Shown: positions 33,981 to 43,068, counted from the first letter of the stretch. The stretch is 52,301 bases of DNA from Cloacibacterium sp. (GCA_017995195.1 JAGOJI010000003.1:1-52301); one strand, 5' to 3'. The notes: a model not told the origin generated them from the sequence alone. Made by a program: numbers and translations.

Positions 33981-34053
33981 AAAAAAGGCTCAGCGACAGA
34001 TAAAAACTCCGAAAAAAGTTGGCTATCGTTGTTACTAAATATCATCTGAGCCC
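33981..34053 (-). ncRNA. structured RNA / terminator-like stem-loop
   Basis: On the minus strand GGCTCAG (34052-34046) pairs with CTGAGCC (33993-33987), inside which CGATAG pairs with CTGTCG, and AACT with AGTT; TTTTTT follows at 33986-33981. The helices stack and end in a T-run, as in an sRNA or riboswitch terminator. A box TATCTTTG at 34158-34151 could start the transcript, which would then also hold the hairpins TTAGTCG/CGACTAA and ATACCT/AGGTAT. Confidence 0.45.
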
Positions 34054-34117
34054 ATTGAAAAATACCTCAGAAAAGGTATACTAAATTATATTTCGTGTTA
34101 CTATCTATCTATTTTTT

Positions 34118-34142
34118 TAGTCGCATTATTCATACGACTAAT
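34118..34142. promoter_or_regulatory. inverted repeat TTAGTCG/CGACTAA
   Basis: Seven-base perfect arms with an 11-base centre, just downstream of the minus-strand -7 box 34158-34151. It is either an operator or the first hairpin of the leader RNA. Confidence 0.4.
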
Positions 34143-34150
34143 AACTAAGA

Positions 34151-34158
34151 CAAAGATA
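34151..34158 (-). promoter_or_regulatory. -7 box in the ureC-ureE gap
   Basis: TATCTTTG on the minus strand. The nearest TTG upstream is only 14 bases away, shorter than typical, so the promoter call is weak. Confidence 0.35.
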
Positions 34159-34230
34159 TAACTTTTTTTGATCAAAAAAAATATTTGTGCTATTTATTTT
34201 AAACAATTTCATATTTTTTTCAATCCCAAA

Positions 34231-34262
34231 ACAAAAAACAGCCATGCTTTCGCATGACTGTT
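34231..34262 (-). terminator. terminator of the ureA-B-C transcript
   Basis: Hairpin AACAG-C-CATGC / GCATG-A-CTGTT with loop TTTC and, on the minus strand, a following TTTTTTG. It ends about 30 bases after the ureC stop and argues that ureE-F-G-D needs its own promoter. Confidence 0.85.
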
Positions 34263-34290
34263 CTCTTTGGTATATAATTTATATCTATGT

Positions 34291-36009
34291 TTAGAACATG
34301 AAATATAATTGTCCCATTGCAACCACATCGATAGGGTCACAAGTACATTTCTTACCGTCAACTTTAACCTCGTGAGTTTGAGCGTTAACTTCGATTTTCG
34401 GCATTTCGTGGTTATGAACCATGTCTGCTTTACCGATATCTCTACAACCTTTAACCGGTAATAATTTTTTACCAAGTCCGTAACCTTGTACAATTCCTTT
34501 TTCCAAAGAAATTTGAGATACGAAGAATGCAGAAGTTTCAGTGTTCGCTTTACCGAAGTTACCGAACATTGGCTGCCATCTTACTGGCTGAGGAGTTGGG
34601 ATAGAAGCGTTAGCATCACCCATTTTAGACCAAGAAACGAAACCACCTTTGATGATCATTTCAGGCTTAGCACCAAACATATCTGGTCTCCACATTACCA
34701 AGTCAGCCATTTTACCAACTTCGATAGATCCGATATAGCTACCAATACCGTGAGCAATTGCAGGGTTGATACCAACTTTAGCAATATATCTCTTGATTCT
34801 GTAGTTATCGTTATCGTTTCCTTTATCTTCTGGTAACGGTCCGAATTGTTTTTTCATTTTGTCAGCAGTTTGGAAAGTTCTTGTTAAAACTTCCCCAATT
34901 CTACCCATTGCTTGAGAGTCAGAAGACATGATAGAGAATACACCCATATCGTGTAAGATATCTTCAGCTGCAATAGTTTCTCTACGGATACGAGAGTCAG
35001 CGAAAGAAACGTCTTCTTTTACGTTTTTATCTAAGTGGTGACATACCATCAACATATCTAAGTGCTCATCAGCAGTGTTTACTGTATAAGGCTTAGTTGG
35101 GTTAGTTGAACCTGGTAATACGTTTGGATATCCCGCAACAGTAATAATGTCTGGAGCGTGACCACCACCAGCACCTTCAGTGTGGAATGTGTGGATAGTT
35201 CTACCGTTGATAGCTCTCATAGTATCTTCTACGAAACCTGCTTCGTTCAAAGTATCTGTGTGGATAGTAGCTTGTACATCTAACTTGTCGCAAACTGTTA
35301 AACAAGTATCGATAGCAGAAGGAGTAGTACCCCAGTCTTCGTGTAATTTAAGACCTAAAGCACCTGCTTCAATTTGCTCGATAAGAGCGTTTTCAGAAGA
35401 AGAGTTACCTTTACCGAATAAACCGAAGTTTAGAGGCATACCATCTAAAGATTCGAACATTTTTTGTAGGTTGAAAGCACCCGGAGTAATTGTAGTAGCC
35501 AAAGTACCGTGGTTAGGACCTGTACCACCACCAATCATTGTAGTTGTACCACCAGCCAATGCAGTTTCGCACTGTTGTGGACAAATGAAGTGGATGTGCG
35601 TATCGATAGCTCCCGGAGTAAAGATAGAACCTTCACCACCTAAAGCCTCAGTAGAAGCACCAATTACCATTCCTGAAGTTACACCTTCCATTGTGTTAGG
35701 GTTACCTGCTTTACCAATACCACAGATTTTACCGTCTTTGATACCGATGTCTGCTTTTACGATTCCCCAGTAGTCAATGATAGTAGCGTTAGTAATAACC
35801 ATATCAAGAACTCCTTCTTCTCTTAGGTGAGTAGCAGACTGAGCCATACCGTCTCTTAAAGTCTTACCACCACCAAATTTATTTTCTTCTCCGTAAACAG
35901 TGAAGTCTCTTTCGATTTCAGCAAACAATTCACTGTCAGCTAATCTGATTTTGTCACCCACTGTTGGGCCATACATTGATGCGTATTTTTGTCTATCTAT
36001 TTTAGCCAT
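34291..36009 (-). CDS. ureC: urease subunit alpha (catalytic)
   Basis: 572 residues, standard length. Nickel ligands and catalytic residues are all present: [11 protein letters not shown] (HxH), GLKLHEDWG with the carbamylated Lys (near 220), [13 protein letters not shown] and [14 protein letters not shown] (His pairs), the flap MVCHHLD (Cys and His), and [12 protein letters not shown] (Asp). It hydrolyses urea to ammonia and carbamate. In an operon with ureA and ureB just upstream. Terminator follows. Confidence 0.99.
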   Translation of the reverse strand: MAKIDRQKYASMYGPTVGDKIRLADSELFAEIERDFTVYGEENKFGGGKTLRDGMAQSATHLREEGVLDMVITNATIIDYWGIVKADIGIKDGKICGIGKAGNPNTMEGVTSGMVIGASTEALGGEGSIFTPGAIDTHIHFICPQQCETALAGGTTTMIGGGTGPNHGTLATTITPGAFNLQKMFESLDGMPLNFGLFGKGNSSSENALIEQIEAGALGLKLHEDWGTTPSAIDTCLTVCDKLDVQATIHTDTLNEAGFVEDTMRAINGRTIHTFHTEGAGGGHAPDIITVAGYPNVLPGSTNPTKPYTVNTADEHLDMLMVCHHLDKNVKEDVSFADSRIRRETIAAEDILHDMGVFSIMSSDSQAMGRIGEVLTRTFQTADKMKKQFGPLPEDKGNDNDNYRIKRYIAKVGINPAIAHGIGSYIGSIEVGKMADLVMWRPDMFGAKPEMIIKGGFVSWSKMGDANASIPTPQPVRWQPMFGNFGKANTETSAFFVSQISLEKGIVQGYGLGKKLLPVKGCRDIGKADMVHNHEMPKIEVNAQTHEVKVDGKKCTCDPIDVVAMGQLYFMF

Positions 36010-36033
36010 GATTTTTTATTTAAATGTTAATAA

Positions 36034-36387
36034 TTATTTTTTAAGAGATTTTAAAGAATCTTCTCTAATAGTAAGATGTCTAAGACTAAATCCTCTGATT
36101 ACTCTACTACCAGCGTAAGGAACTAACTCAACATCAGCAGTTTCACCTGGTTCAAATCTTCGAGAAAGACCGGCAGGTACATTTAATCTATGAGTTTCAG
36201 CTGCTTTTCTATCAAACTCCAAAGCAGAGTTAGTTTCAGCGAAGTGGAAGTGAGATCCTACTTGGATAGGTCTGTCACCTTTATTAGTTACTTTTAATTT
36301 AAGAACTTTTCTTCCAGCATTGATTTCGATATCTCCTTTACCTAGGATATATTCACCTGGAACTACGTAATTTTTCTTTGCGCTCAT
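36034..36387 (-). CDS. ureB: urease subunit beta
   Basis: 117 residues. VPGEYILGKGDIEINAGRK, VTNKGDRPIQVGSHFHFAETNSALEFDR and GLSRRFEPGETADVELVPYAG are the family blocks. Non-catalytic, completes the (UreABC)3 trimer. Separate from ureA, as in most bacteria, not fused as in Helicobacter. Confidence 0.98.
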   Translation of the reverse strand: MSAKKNYVVPGEYILGKGDIEINAGRKVLKLKVTNKGDRPIQVGSHFHFAETNSALEFDRKAAETHRLNVPAGLSRRFEPGETADVELVPYAGSRVIRGFSLRHLTIREDSLKSLKK

Positions 36388-36399
36388 AATTTCAATTTT

Positions 36400-36702
36400 T
36401 TAGTGGATTGGGTTGTGTACAGTTACTAATTTTGTTCCATCAGGGAAAGTTGCTTCGATTTGTACATCGTGAATCATTTCAGCAACTCCGTCCATTACAT
36501 CTTTACGGGACAAGTAAGTTGTTCCTTCCTGCATCAAAGTAGATACAAGTTTTCCTTCTCTTGCTCCTTCGATTAGTTTGTGAGCAATGTAAGCCACAGT
36601 TTCAGGGTGATTCAATTTCAACCCTCTGTTTTTTCTGTCTTCAGCTACTTTACCAGCTAGATAAAGCATAAGCTTCTCAGTTTCTCTAGGTACTAAATGC
36701 AT
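36400..36702 (-). CDS. ureA: urease subunit gamma
   Basis: 100 residues. [61 protein letters not shown] and [17 protein letters not shown] are diagnostic. Follows the urea transporter gene by 74 bases on the same strand, without a terminator, so uptake and hydrolysis are probably co-transcribed. Confidence 0.98.
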   Translation of the reverse strand: MHLVPRETEKLMLYLAGKVAEDRKNRGLKLNHPETVAYIAHKLIEGAREGKLVSTLMQEGTTYLSRKDVMDGVAEMIHDVQIEATFPDGTKLVTVHNPIH

Positions 36703-36776
36703 AATAAAAAATTTAAAAATGTTAATATTAATTTATAAATAGTCAAAATCACAAGATTTTGTTTATTTTGAATTGA

Positions 36777-37691
36777 TTATGGGTTTAATGATTTTACTAA
36801 ATCCTCAGTATTTGGTTTTGCTTTTTCAACTGCAGATTTCACAGCCAACATAATCCAGCTTGCAACGATGAAACCAATAGTGTAAGTTGCGATGAACTGA
36901 CTGAATGCCCAGTGAATAAGTACTGCTAACAATACCCCTACAATAATGTATACAAAATCTGCTCTTTTTACAGTAGGTCCTGCAAATGTTACAAAAGCAC
37001 AAGCTACTAATATAGGAGAGAATGAGTAGATACCATTAGAAAGAACATTTACATCAATCCCTAAGATATGGTGTGCAAACAAAGCACCGATAGGAGCTGC
37101 TGCAGTTCCCCACATAGCAACAGATGGGTTACTAATTGCTAAAGCTAAGAAAATCAAGATACCCGTTACCCAGCTTGCACCAAAGTTTACTTCTGCCCAA
37201 CCATAGAATGGTGTTCTAATTGCTTCAAGTGTTGCGGTATAATCCGGTAGTGGTGGAGTAGTTTGAGCCAATCCTAAGATTCCGAATTTTGCAAATCCCC
37301 AGCAGAAAATCCAACAAGTTACTACAAATGGGAAAGTAAATGCCACTTTGCCATTGCTTACAAATAAGTGCATAATGATGGTAGAAACTACTGCTGCTAC
37401 TGCTCCAATTACCCAAATTAAAGGATTGGAAGCATCTACCAAACCAAATGTGAACATGGTACACATATAGGCCAAACTTGCGTTGAAGCCATAAAGACCA
37501 AACTCTACATCTTCTTTTTTGTATTTCAATACAGTTGCTGTGATGGTACCTATCAAAGCACCTAAAAAGCAAGTAACTCCAAGAGTCCAATGGCTAAAGA
37601 ACATACCAATGGTAATTAATAGCCCAGACCATCCATTGTCTTGTAGGAAAATTTGTCCTATCCCTACTAAAGTTGTCTTAATTAATTTCAT
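36777..37691 (-). CDS. urea transporter (UT family)
   Basis: 304 residues with about ten membrane segments in two repeats. The UT signature parts are seen in FGLYGFNASLAYMCTMFTFG (first half) and NGIYSFSPILVACAF (second half), and NGWSGLLITIGMFFSHW at the N-terminus. These channels pass urea down its gradient. Encoded between hypB and ureA. An H. pylori-type UreI is not present; this is the unrelated UT type. Confidence 0.88.
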   Translation of the reverse strand: MKLIKTTLVGIGQIFLQDNGWSGLLITIGMFFSHWTLGVTCFLGALIGTITATVLKYKKEDVEFGLYGFNASLAYMCTMFTFGLVDASNPLIWVIGAVAAVVSTIIMHLFVSNGKVAFTFPFVVTCWIFCWGFAKFGILGLAQTTPPLPDYTATLEAIRTPFYGWAEVNFGASWVTGILIFLALAISNPSVAMWGTAAAPIGALFAHHILGIDVNVLSNGIYSFSPILVACAFVTFAGPTVKRADFVYIIVGVLLAVLIHWAFSQFIATYTIGFIVASWIMLAVKSAVEKAKPNTEDLVKSLNP

Positions 37692-37734
37692 TTTGTTTAC
37701 AGTTTAATTTATTTAGATTCCAGTTAATTTAGCT

Positions 37735-38439
37735 TTATTTAGAAGCTTTCTTTTCTTTGATTTTATTTAAAATCCAGTTGATCCAGTTTTCCATTCCTTC
37801 TTCTTTCAGCGTAGAAATTTCCATTACTTCTATATCTGGATTTACGCTTCTTGCATCTTCTGTTACTGCATCTACAGAGAACGGTAAATAAGGCAACAAG
37901 TCTGTTTTGGAAACCAGCATCAACTCACTGGTTAAGAACATTTTTGGATATTTTCTTGGCTTGTCGTCTCCTTCGGTTACTGCAATGAGGGTTACTCGAT
38001 AATCTTCGCCCAAGTCGAATGATGAAGGACACATTAGATTTCCCACGTTTTCAATAAATAGAACATCTACCCCATTCAAATCAATATAGTCAATCGCTTG
38101 CAATACCATCTGTGCTTCAATATGGCACATACCTCCTGTTACAATTTGCAGAGCATCTATGCCTACATCTTTCATTCTTTGTGCGTCTCTATCTGTTTCA
38201 GGATCTCCCACAAGAACCGACATTTTAGCCTTTCCCTTTAGCAACTCTCCTGTCTTCTGCATCAAAGTAGTTTTACCACTCCCCGGAGAAGAACATACAT
38301 TAATTACCAATACATCTTTTAATTTTTCTCTGATACTGTTTGCTACAAAATCGTTAGCTTTAAGTAAGTTAAGAGAAACGTGTTCCGTATCAATACTCCC
38401 AGCTGTTAGCTTAGATGATTTAGGTTTAATCTCACTCAT
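37735..38439 (-). CDS. hypB: nickel-insertion GTPase HypB
   Basis: 234 residues. P-loop CSSPGSGKTTLMQ, LVGDPETDRDAQRM, TGGMCHIEAQMV (metal Cys-His), FIENVGNLMCPSSFDLGE and guanine motif VSKTDLLPYLPF. It delivers nickel with HypA, using GTP hydrolysis. The N-terminus has no His-rich stretch, as in H. pylori HypB. The start overlaps hypA by 8 bases. No hydrogenase gene is in the window; the neighbours point to urease as client. Confidence 0.95.
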   Translation of the reverse strand: MSEIKPKSSKLTAGSIDTEHVSLNLLKANDFVANSIREKLKDVLVINVCSSPGSGKTTLMQKTGELLKGKAKMSVLVGDPETDRDAQRMKDVGIDALQIVTGGMCHIEAQMVLQAIDYIDLNGVDVLFIENVGNLMCPSSFDLGEDYRVTLIAVTEGDDKPRKYPKMFLTSELMLVSKTDLLPYLPFSVDAVTEDARSVNPDIEVMEISTLKEEGMENWINWILNKIKEKKASK

Positions 38440-38788
38440 TATTTCTATTGTTAAAATTTATTTCGTTGATATACAACTCTTCTCCTTGCACTATATTTCT
38501 ACTTGGCTCATTACATTCGGCACAAACAAATTTATTTTGTTTTACTTCTGTTGTAGCTCCGCAGGCTTTACATTCTATTAAAATAGGGAGAACCTCTACG
38601 TTTAATTTTGTGTGATAAAACTGTGGACACTCCATTACATAAGCCTTATAAGCATTTTGAATCAAAATGGGCTGTACGTTACTCAGAAGGCCTACTTTCA
38701 GGTGAACACTGGAGACATCCTCGAATTTTTCGGGAAATTCCTCCTGTATCCTATCAAAAATGTTTTTAATGAGATATATTTCGTGCAT
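38432..38788 (-). CDS. hypA: nickel chaperone HypA
   Basis: 118 residues. N-terminal MHEI with the nickel-binding His2, then a zinc domain with two CxxC pairs (ECKACG and CAECN, about 76-98) and GEELYINEIN at the C-terminus. It passes nickel to HypB or, in Helicobacter, to the urease maturation machinery. Overlaps hypB and follows an unknown exported-protein gene by 69 bases. Confidence 0.92.
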   Translation of the reverse strand: MHEIYLIKNIFDRIQEEFPEKFEDVSSVHLKVGLLSNVQPILIQNAYKAYVMECPQFYHTKLNVEVLPILIECKACGATTEVKQNKFVCAECNEPSRNIVQGEELYINEINFNNRNNE

Positions 38789-38857
38789 TTTCGCAGAACT
38801 TTAAAATTATTCAATGACATTATAATCCGACAACTAATCTATATAAGAAAAGAGGGA

Positions 38858-39322
38858 TTAACATTCTAATTTTAAAGACGAATAAAGTATAAAAAGTTGG
38901 GTTTTGGAGGAGAGTAAAAAACCATGTGCACAAGGTAGGTTTTTCTCCTTTGTATAGAATAATTCTTTTTTGCTGATTGGTTTCCTTCTGAACTCATGAT
39001 CATCAAAAACCTTAATCTTACCTTTGGTTAAGGTAGAGTGGTCTAATTTGAAATCATTTACGGATTTATAGGCTTTCTTGTCATCTGCAACGACATCCAA
39101 AAACAAAAAACCTCCCGAAGAAAACGTCACACCGTAATAATTATGACTACAAGCATCTGTTTTATCAAGGAGGTTTTTACCAAACGAATTCTGATGATGT
39201 TCTACAGAAGAGTTTTCTTCTAAAGCTACCTCAACAGTTCCCGCAGAAAGAAGCATTGGCATTGAAAGCAACAACGCTAAAACCGCTTGAAAAAATTTGA
39301 TATGTAAACTTGTTTTAATCAT
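38858..39322 (-). CDS. exported protein of unknown function heading the nickel operon
   Basis: 154 residues from ATG 39322. The signal peptide (about 1-27, FFQAVLALLLSMPMLLSAG) begins right after MIKTSLHIK; a start 36 bases upstream is possible but leaves an unlikely N-terminus. The mature part has two Cys-His pairs (DACSHNYYG, LPCAHGFLL) and EHHQ, so metal binding is conceivable, though no family is recognised. It is first in a run with hypA, hypB, the urea transporter and ureA-B-C, with a full promoter (39403-39374) in front. Confidence 0.65.
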   Translation of the reverse strand: MIKTSLHIKFFQAVLALLLSMPMLLSAGTVEVALEENSSVEHHQNSFGKNLLDKTDACSHNYYGVTFSSGGFLFLDVVADDKKAYKSVNDFKLDHSTLTKGKIKVFDDHEFRRKPISKKELFYTKEKNLPCAHGFLLSSKTQLFILYSSLKLEC

Positions 39323-39373
39323 TACATATTGAATAAAAAAGATTGATATTCTCTTCATTCAATTTTACGATAA

Positions 39374-39403
39374 CAAATATAGGAATTATATATTATAATG
39401 CAA
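39374..39403 (-). promoter_or_regulatory. promoter of the exported protein-hypA-hypB-urea transporter-ureABC run
   Basis: On the minus strand TTG (39403-39401), 19 bases, TATATTTG (39381-39374), a match to the flavobacterial pattern. It lies 52 bases before the ATG at 39322. Confidence 0.65.
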
Positions 39404-39494
39404 GTATTTTTTAATAAAACTTAACATGATATTTGACATATAATTAATATTATTCAATGAAACGCCTATTTTCGTTCTTATATAGTATTTTTAT

Positions 39495-39523
39495 AAAAAA
39501 AAGTAACACAATTTGTGTTACTT
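39495..39523. terminator. terminator after guaB
   Basis: AAGTAACACA (39501-39510)/TGTGTTACTT (39514-39523) with A-run before; on the minus strand it is followed by TTTTTT. Confidence 0.85.
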
Positions 39524-39541
39524 TCTATTTTTGATGTTATT

Positions 39542-41002
39542 TTAGAGGGAATAATTAGGGGCTTCTTGGGTAATAATTACATCATGCGGGTGCGATTCTT
39601 TTAACCCGGAACCCGTGATCCGAACCATTTTGGAATCTTTTTGTAATATTTCGATGTTTTTTGCACCACAATATCCCATTCCGGCTCTTAAACCTCCCGT
39701 AAGCTGAAAAATCACATCTTCTAACTTGCCTTTGTGCGGTACACGCCCTTCAATACCTTCCGGAACGAACTTTTTAGCCTCAGATTGAAAATATCTTTCT
39801 TTTCCTCCTCTTTTCATAGCAGAAAGCGAACCCATTCCTTGATAAGATTTGAATTTTCTTCCTTGGAAGATAATTTCTTCTCCCGGTGCCTCATCTGTCC
39901 CTGCCAACAAAGAGCCTAACATTACAGCTCCTGCTCCACTGGCAATGGCTTTTACAATATCTCCCGATAGTTTAATCCCTCCATCGGCAATTACGGCAAC
40001 GTTATGCTTTTTTGCCAATTCGTATACATTATATATAGCCGATAGCTGAGGAACACCTACTCCTGCTACCACTCTGGTGGTACAAATAGAGCCCGGTCCT
40101 ACGCCAACTTTCAAAACGTTGGCTCCTGCTTCTATCAAATCTTTTGCTCCTTCACCCGTCACAATATTGCCTCCCACAATATCCAAATCCGGGAAATGAG
40201 TTCTTATTTCCTTTATCTTATCCAGTACTCCTTTAGAATGTCCATGGGCAGAATCTACCGCAATAATATCTACTCCCGCTTTTACCAAAGCCGAAACTCG
40301 CTCTATAGTATCTACCCCTACACCAACACCTGCTCCTACAATAAGCCTGCCTGCTTTGTCTTTGTTGGCATGAGGATATTCCAACTGATTGTCGATATCT
40401 TTTATGGTAATAAGCCCTACCAATTTATTTTCTTTATCTACAATAGGGAGTTTCTCTACCCTATTTTTCAATAAAATTTCTTTAGCTTTCTCGAGATTGG
40501 TTTCTTTATCGGAAGTAATGAGGTTATCCTTGGTCATAATATCTTCTACCTTTACCGAAAGGTTTTCCTGATATTTCACATCTCTGTTGGTAATAATCCC
40601 GATAAGTCTGTTCTCCTCATCTACCACAGGAAGTCCCGATATTTTGAATTTAGTCATCAAATCCTTAGCTTCTGCCAAGGTATGATCTTTGGAGAGTGTA
40701 ACCGGATCTGCAATCATACCGTTTTCCGAACGCTTTACCCGATTGACCTGAGCCGCCTGTTCTTCAATAGGCATATTTTTATGAATAAATCCCAAACCAC
40801 CTACTCGTGCCAAGGCAATAGCCATTTCGGCTTCGGTTACCGTATCCATAGCTGCCGAAACAATAGGTACATTGAGCGTAATTTTATCTGAAAGTCTTGA
40901 TTGGAGAGAAACCTGATTAGGCAGAACCTCCGAGTAAGAAGGAATTAAGAGGACATCATCGAAAGTGATGGCTGTTTCTACAATTTTGTCATGTATAGGC
41001 AT
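39542..41002 (-). CDS. guaB: inosine-5'-monophosphate dehydrogenase
   Basis: 486 residues. TIM barrel interrupted by two CBS domains (about 95-210). Catalytic loop [20 protein letters not shown] with Cys near 305, [21 protein letters not shown], and the flap [22 protein letters not shown]. Oxidises IMP to XMP, the committed step to GTP. A minus-strand -7 box TAATTTTG at 41023-41016 precedes the start. Confidence 0.98.
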   Translation of the reverse strand: MPIHDKIVETAITFDDVLLIPSYSEVLPNQVSLQSRLSDKITLNVPIVSAAMDTVTEAEMAIALARVGGLGFIHKNMPIEEQAAQVNRVKRSENGMIADPVTLSKDHTLAEAKDLMTKFKISGLPVVDEENRLIGIITNRDVKYQENLSVKVEDIMTKDNLITSDKETNLEKAKEILLKNRVEKLPIVDKENKLVGLITIKDIDNQLEYPHANKDKAGRLIVGAGVGVGVDTIERVSALVKAGVDIIAVDSAHGHSKGVLDKIKEIRTHFPDLDIVGGNIVTGEGAKDLIEAGANVLKVGVGPGSICTTRVVAGVGVPQLSAIYNVYELAKKHNVAVIADGGIKLSGDIVKAIASGAGAVMLGSLLAGTDEAPGEEIIFQGRKFKSYQGMGSLSAMKRGGKERYFQSEAKKFVPEGIEGRVPHKGKLEDVIFQLTGGLRAGMGYCGAKNIEILQKDSKMVRITGSGLKESHPHDVIITQEAPNYSL

Positions 41003-41136
41003 AGCACTTTCTTTGCAAAATTAAGGATTTTCAAATTCTTATGAAAGTTTTATGGAAGTTTTTTCGTGGAGATGTAGGCATTGGGTGTGAAAGCGTAAGT
41101 TGTAAAGCGTGAAGCCGTAGCTATTACAAAATATAC

Positions 41137-41220
41137 TACTAAATACCAACTACCAATTACCAACTACCTAATACTAACTACCCAATACCTTTTAACACTC
41201 GGCACCTTTACAGTTTACAG
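41137..41220. repeat. degenerate heptamer repeats upstream of guaB
   Basis: Eight units at exact 7-base spacing (TACTAAA, TACCAAC, TACCAAT, TACCAAC, TACCTAA, TACTAAC, TACCCAA, TACCTTT) cover 41137-41192, and two exact TTTACAG units follow at 41207-41220. Same period as the tracts at 8133-8217 and 51846-51904, with different unit sequence. Confidence 0.85.
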
Positions 41221-41249
41221 CTTCCCTCCAAACGCTCAACGTATCACAC

Positions 41250-41735
41250 CTATTGATTAATCAAATTGGTAATATCCTGAACGGTAAAATTTCCTTTAAC
41301 GTCTAACAGCATGACTTCTCCATTTGTATTAATAGTAACAAACAGGTTTTTTATAAGATCTCCATTTTGGATTGCTCGGACACTTATCTGCTTATCCTTA
41401 CTTTTCACAATTACCCAATCGCTAAAGTTTTGGCGGGTAAGATAGTTGTTGAAATCCAACATGGCTTGGGTAGAATTTATTTTCCCTGTTCTCATTTTGA
41501 AGCCTTTGAGTTTTTTTATAACTGCCGATACCGCTGCCCCATCTTCTTCTTTTGCGAGCTGACTTCTCAGCATAGGCTTTATAAGGAATGTAGGAACTTT
41601 AACAACTTCTAAATCGGCTTGTTTTCTATATTCTTCACGTTCGAAAAACGCACCGTAATCTGTACTGGTACAAGACTGAAGCCACAACAAACCTATGCTT
41701 ACCAGAAGCATCTTGATGATTGATATAAAATTCAT
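41250..41735 (-). CDS. DUF4252 domain lipoprotein
   Basis: 161 residues. Lipoprotein signal with lipobox LQSC (Cys22), then the DUF4252 body: FLIKPMLRSQLAKEEDGAAVSAVIKKLKGFKMRTGKI and the C-terminal IRTINTNGEVMLLDVKGNFTVQDITNLIN-like ending. DUF4252 is common in Bacteroidetes next to ECF sigma factor genes; function unknown. Last gene of the sigma operon, 3 bases after the longer DUF4252/GIN gene. Confidence 0.82.
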   Translation of the reverse strand: MNFISIIKMLLVSIGLLWLQSCTSTDYGAFFEREEYRKQADLEVVKVPTFLIKPMLRSQLAKEEDGAAVSAVIKKLKGFKMRTGKINSTQAMLDFNNYLTRQNFSDWVIVKSKDKQISVRAIQNGDLIKNLFVTINTNGEVMLLDVKGNFTVQDITNLINQ

Positions 41736-41738
41736 GGC

Positions 41739-43049
41739 TTAGTCTATTTTTTTCAGTTGTGCTCCTGTAATCTTGCTCACATTACTTGTAATATTCTTAG
41801 GGTTGCCTCTGTACCTAACCGAAGCTGCCGAGGAAACACTTACATTGAGGTCATCTGTTGCCCAGACTTTCATAATGGCTCCGGAGGAGACTTTTGCTAC
41901 AACATTTTTCGCTTCAAAATCTGCGGCGTTGCAACTTGCTCCACTATCGATATTGAATTTTGCCGATTCCGCCTTACCCGAGATGGTAGCTGCCATTCCA
42001 CTATCACCGTTGAAGTTGAGATCTGTAGTATTGAGTTGAATTTTCAGGGCAGACCCTGAATCCATATTGATTTTTGTTTCGCCTGATATATCAAAATCGG
42101 CTTTGCACGCTGAACCCGAGTCCATATTAATCACAAGAGATTTTCCTTTGACCTGATTTGTTGTTTTGAAAGCCGAGCCCGATTCCATTTTCAAAGAAGT
42201 GAGTTGTGGAGAAACTACATATACTTGCATTTTACCAAACCTCATATTTCTCTGCCCCAAATTGTCTACATAGATTTTTAGAATACCATTCTCTACTTTG
42301 GTAATAATATATTGTTCCTTTCCCGGATCGGTTTCTACTCTTACCGACTGCTGATTTCCTTGTTCGTAGGTAACCGCTACTCCTGTAGAAGTTGCAATTC
42401 CTGTGAAATCCCCCACATTCCGTATTTGCTGTACACCGTCAGACGAATAGTTTTCGGTAGTGATTGTGGTTTTTGGCTTGTCTTTTACGGCATTTTGGGT
42501 CTCGTTGATAAGTTTGGAAACGTCTTCCATTGATATTTTCCCGTCTAATATCATCAAAATATTGCTTTCATCGGAATTAATACTCAGGAGTAAATTGTCT
42601 AAAATATCGGATTGAGTATTTTCTGCCAAGAACTGGATTTTGTTTTGTTTGTTGTTGATGGTCATCAATTCCTCAAAATTTAGGCTTTTTACGGCACCAA
42701 AAATTTCTTGTTGAATTTTACGATTATCTACCGATGATTTTGTTCCTTTATTGGACATTTCATTGTTATCGATAATCAAAATTTTCAAACCATTCATTTT
42801 ACTAATGATAGGCTGTATGGTTTGTAGATCTGCGTTATCAATCTTCATGCTGTTGAGCAATCGGAACATGGGTTTTGCAATTTTAATGGAGGTTACTCCT
42901 TCTGTTTCCTGATATTTTTCGAAGATTTTATCTAATTTTTCGGTTTGCCCGAAAACTCCTGTAGATAAAAATCCCAAAAGAAGCATGATGAATAATTTTC
43001 TGCTCAAGGCAAGGAAACTAAACGAATGGTATTGAGCTATATTTCTCAT
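41739..43049 (-). CDS. exported DUF4252 + GIN (DUF2807) protein
   Basis: 436 residues. Signal peptide, possibly with a long n-region (about 1-36), ending FLSTGVFGQ; a start at 42986 is also possible. Residues about 37-190 resemble DUF4252 (KLDKIFEKYQETEGVTSIKI, KMNGLKILIIDN, ILMILDGKISMEDVSKLI). Residues about 210-436 are a GIN-type right-handed beta-helix with a ladder of repeats: MESGSA, MDSGSA, MDSGSA, GDSGMA, IDSGAS, VSSGAI, VSSAAS, about 20 residues apart. Surface or periplasmic, function unknown. Fusion of both domains in one protein is notable. Confidence 0.8.
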   Translation of the reverse strand: MRNIAQYHSFSFLALSRKLFIMLLLGFLSTGVFGQTEKLDKIFEKYQETEGVTSIKIAKPMFRLLNSMKIDNADLQTIQPIISKMNGLKILIIDNNEMSNKGTKSSVDNRKIQQEIFGAVKSLNFEELMTINNKQNKIQFLAENTQSDILDNLLLSINSDESNILMILDGKISMEDVSKLINETQNAVKDKPKTTITTENYSSDGVQQIRNVGDFTGIATSTGVAVTYEQGNQQSVRVETDPGKEQYIITKVENGILKIYVDNLGQRNMRFGKMQVYVVSPQLTSLKMESGSAFKTTNQVKGKSLVINMDSGSACKADFDISGETKINMDSGSALKIQLNTTDLNFNGDSGMAATISGKAESAKFNIDSGASCNAADFEAKNVVAKVSSGAIMKVWATDDLNVSVSSAASVRYRGNPKNITSNVSKITGAQLKKID

Positions 43050-43068
43050 TGTATGATTTGATTATTTT

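Larger units (their letters stand above)
33591..34290. other. 700-base structured gap between ureC and ureE
   Basis: No ORF of note. Reading leftward with the genes: ureC terminator (34262-34231), a -7 box (34158-34151), two hairpins (34142-34118 and about 34084-34067), a larger stem-loop ending in a T-run (34052-33981), an 82-bp element with inverted ends (33922-33841), a palindrome CATGAT-AGAC-ATCATG (33826-33811), a possible promoter (CAAAAATA at 33698-33691) and a leader hairpin (33690-33654). The gap separates the structural and accessory urease genes into at least two transcription units. Confidence 0.7.

Noticed and set aside
34118-34142. A NikR operator
   Set aside because: Only one GTATGA-like half-site is present at the required position; the TTAGTCG arms do not match known NikR sites, and no NikR gene is in the window.
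34209-34493. A 94-codon minus-strand ORF over the ureC end and its terminator
   Set aside because: Out of frame with ureC, no domain, and it runs through the terminator hairpin.
35180-35773. A 197-codon open frame on the plus strand inside ureC
   Set aside because: It is antisense to a fully conserved catalytic subunit, has no recognisable domain, and its length follows from the codon pattern of ureC.
36777-37691. UreI-type proton-gated urea channel
   Set aside because: Length (304) and the repeated UT signature fit the UT family, not the 6-helix UreI/AmiS family.
41137-41220. A CRISPR array
   Set aside because: Units are 7 bases with no spacers and no cas genes nearby.
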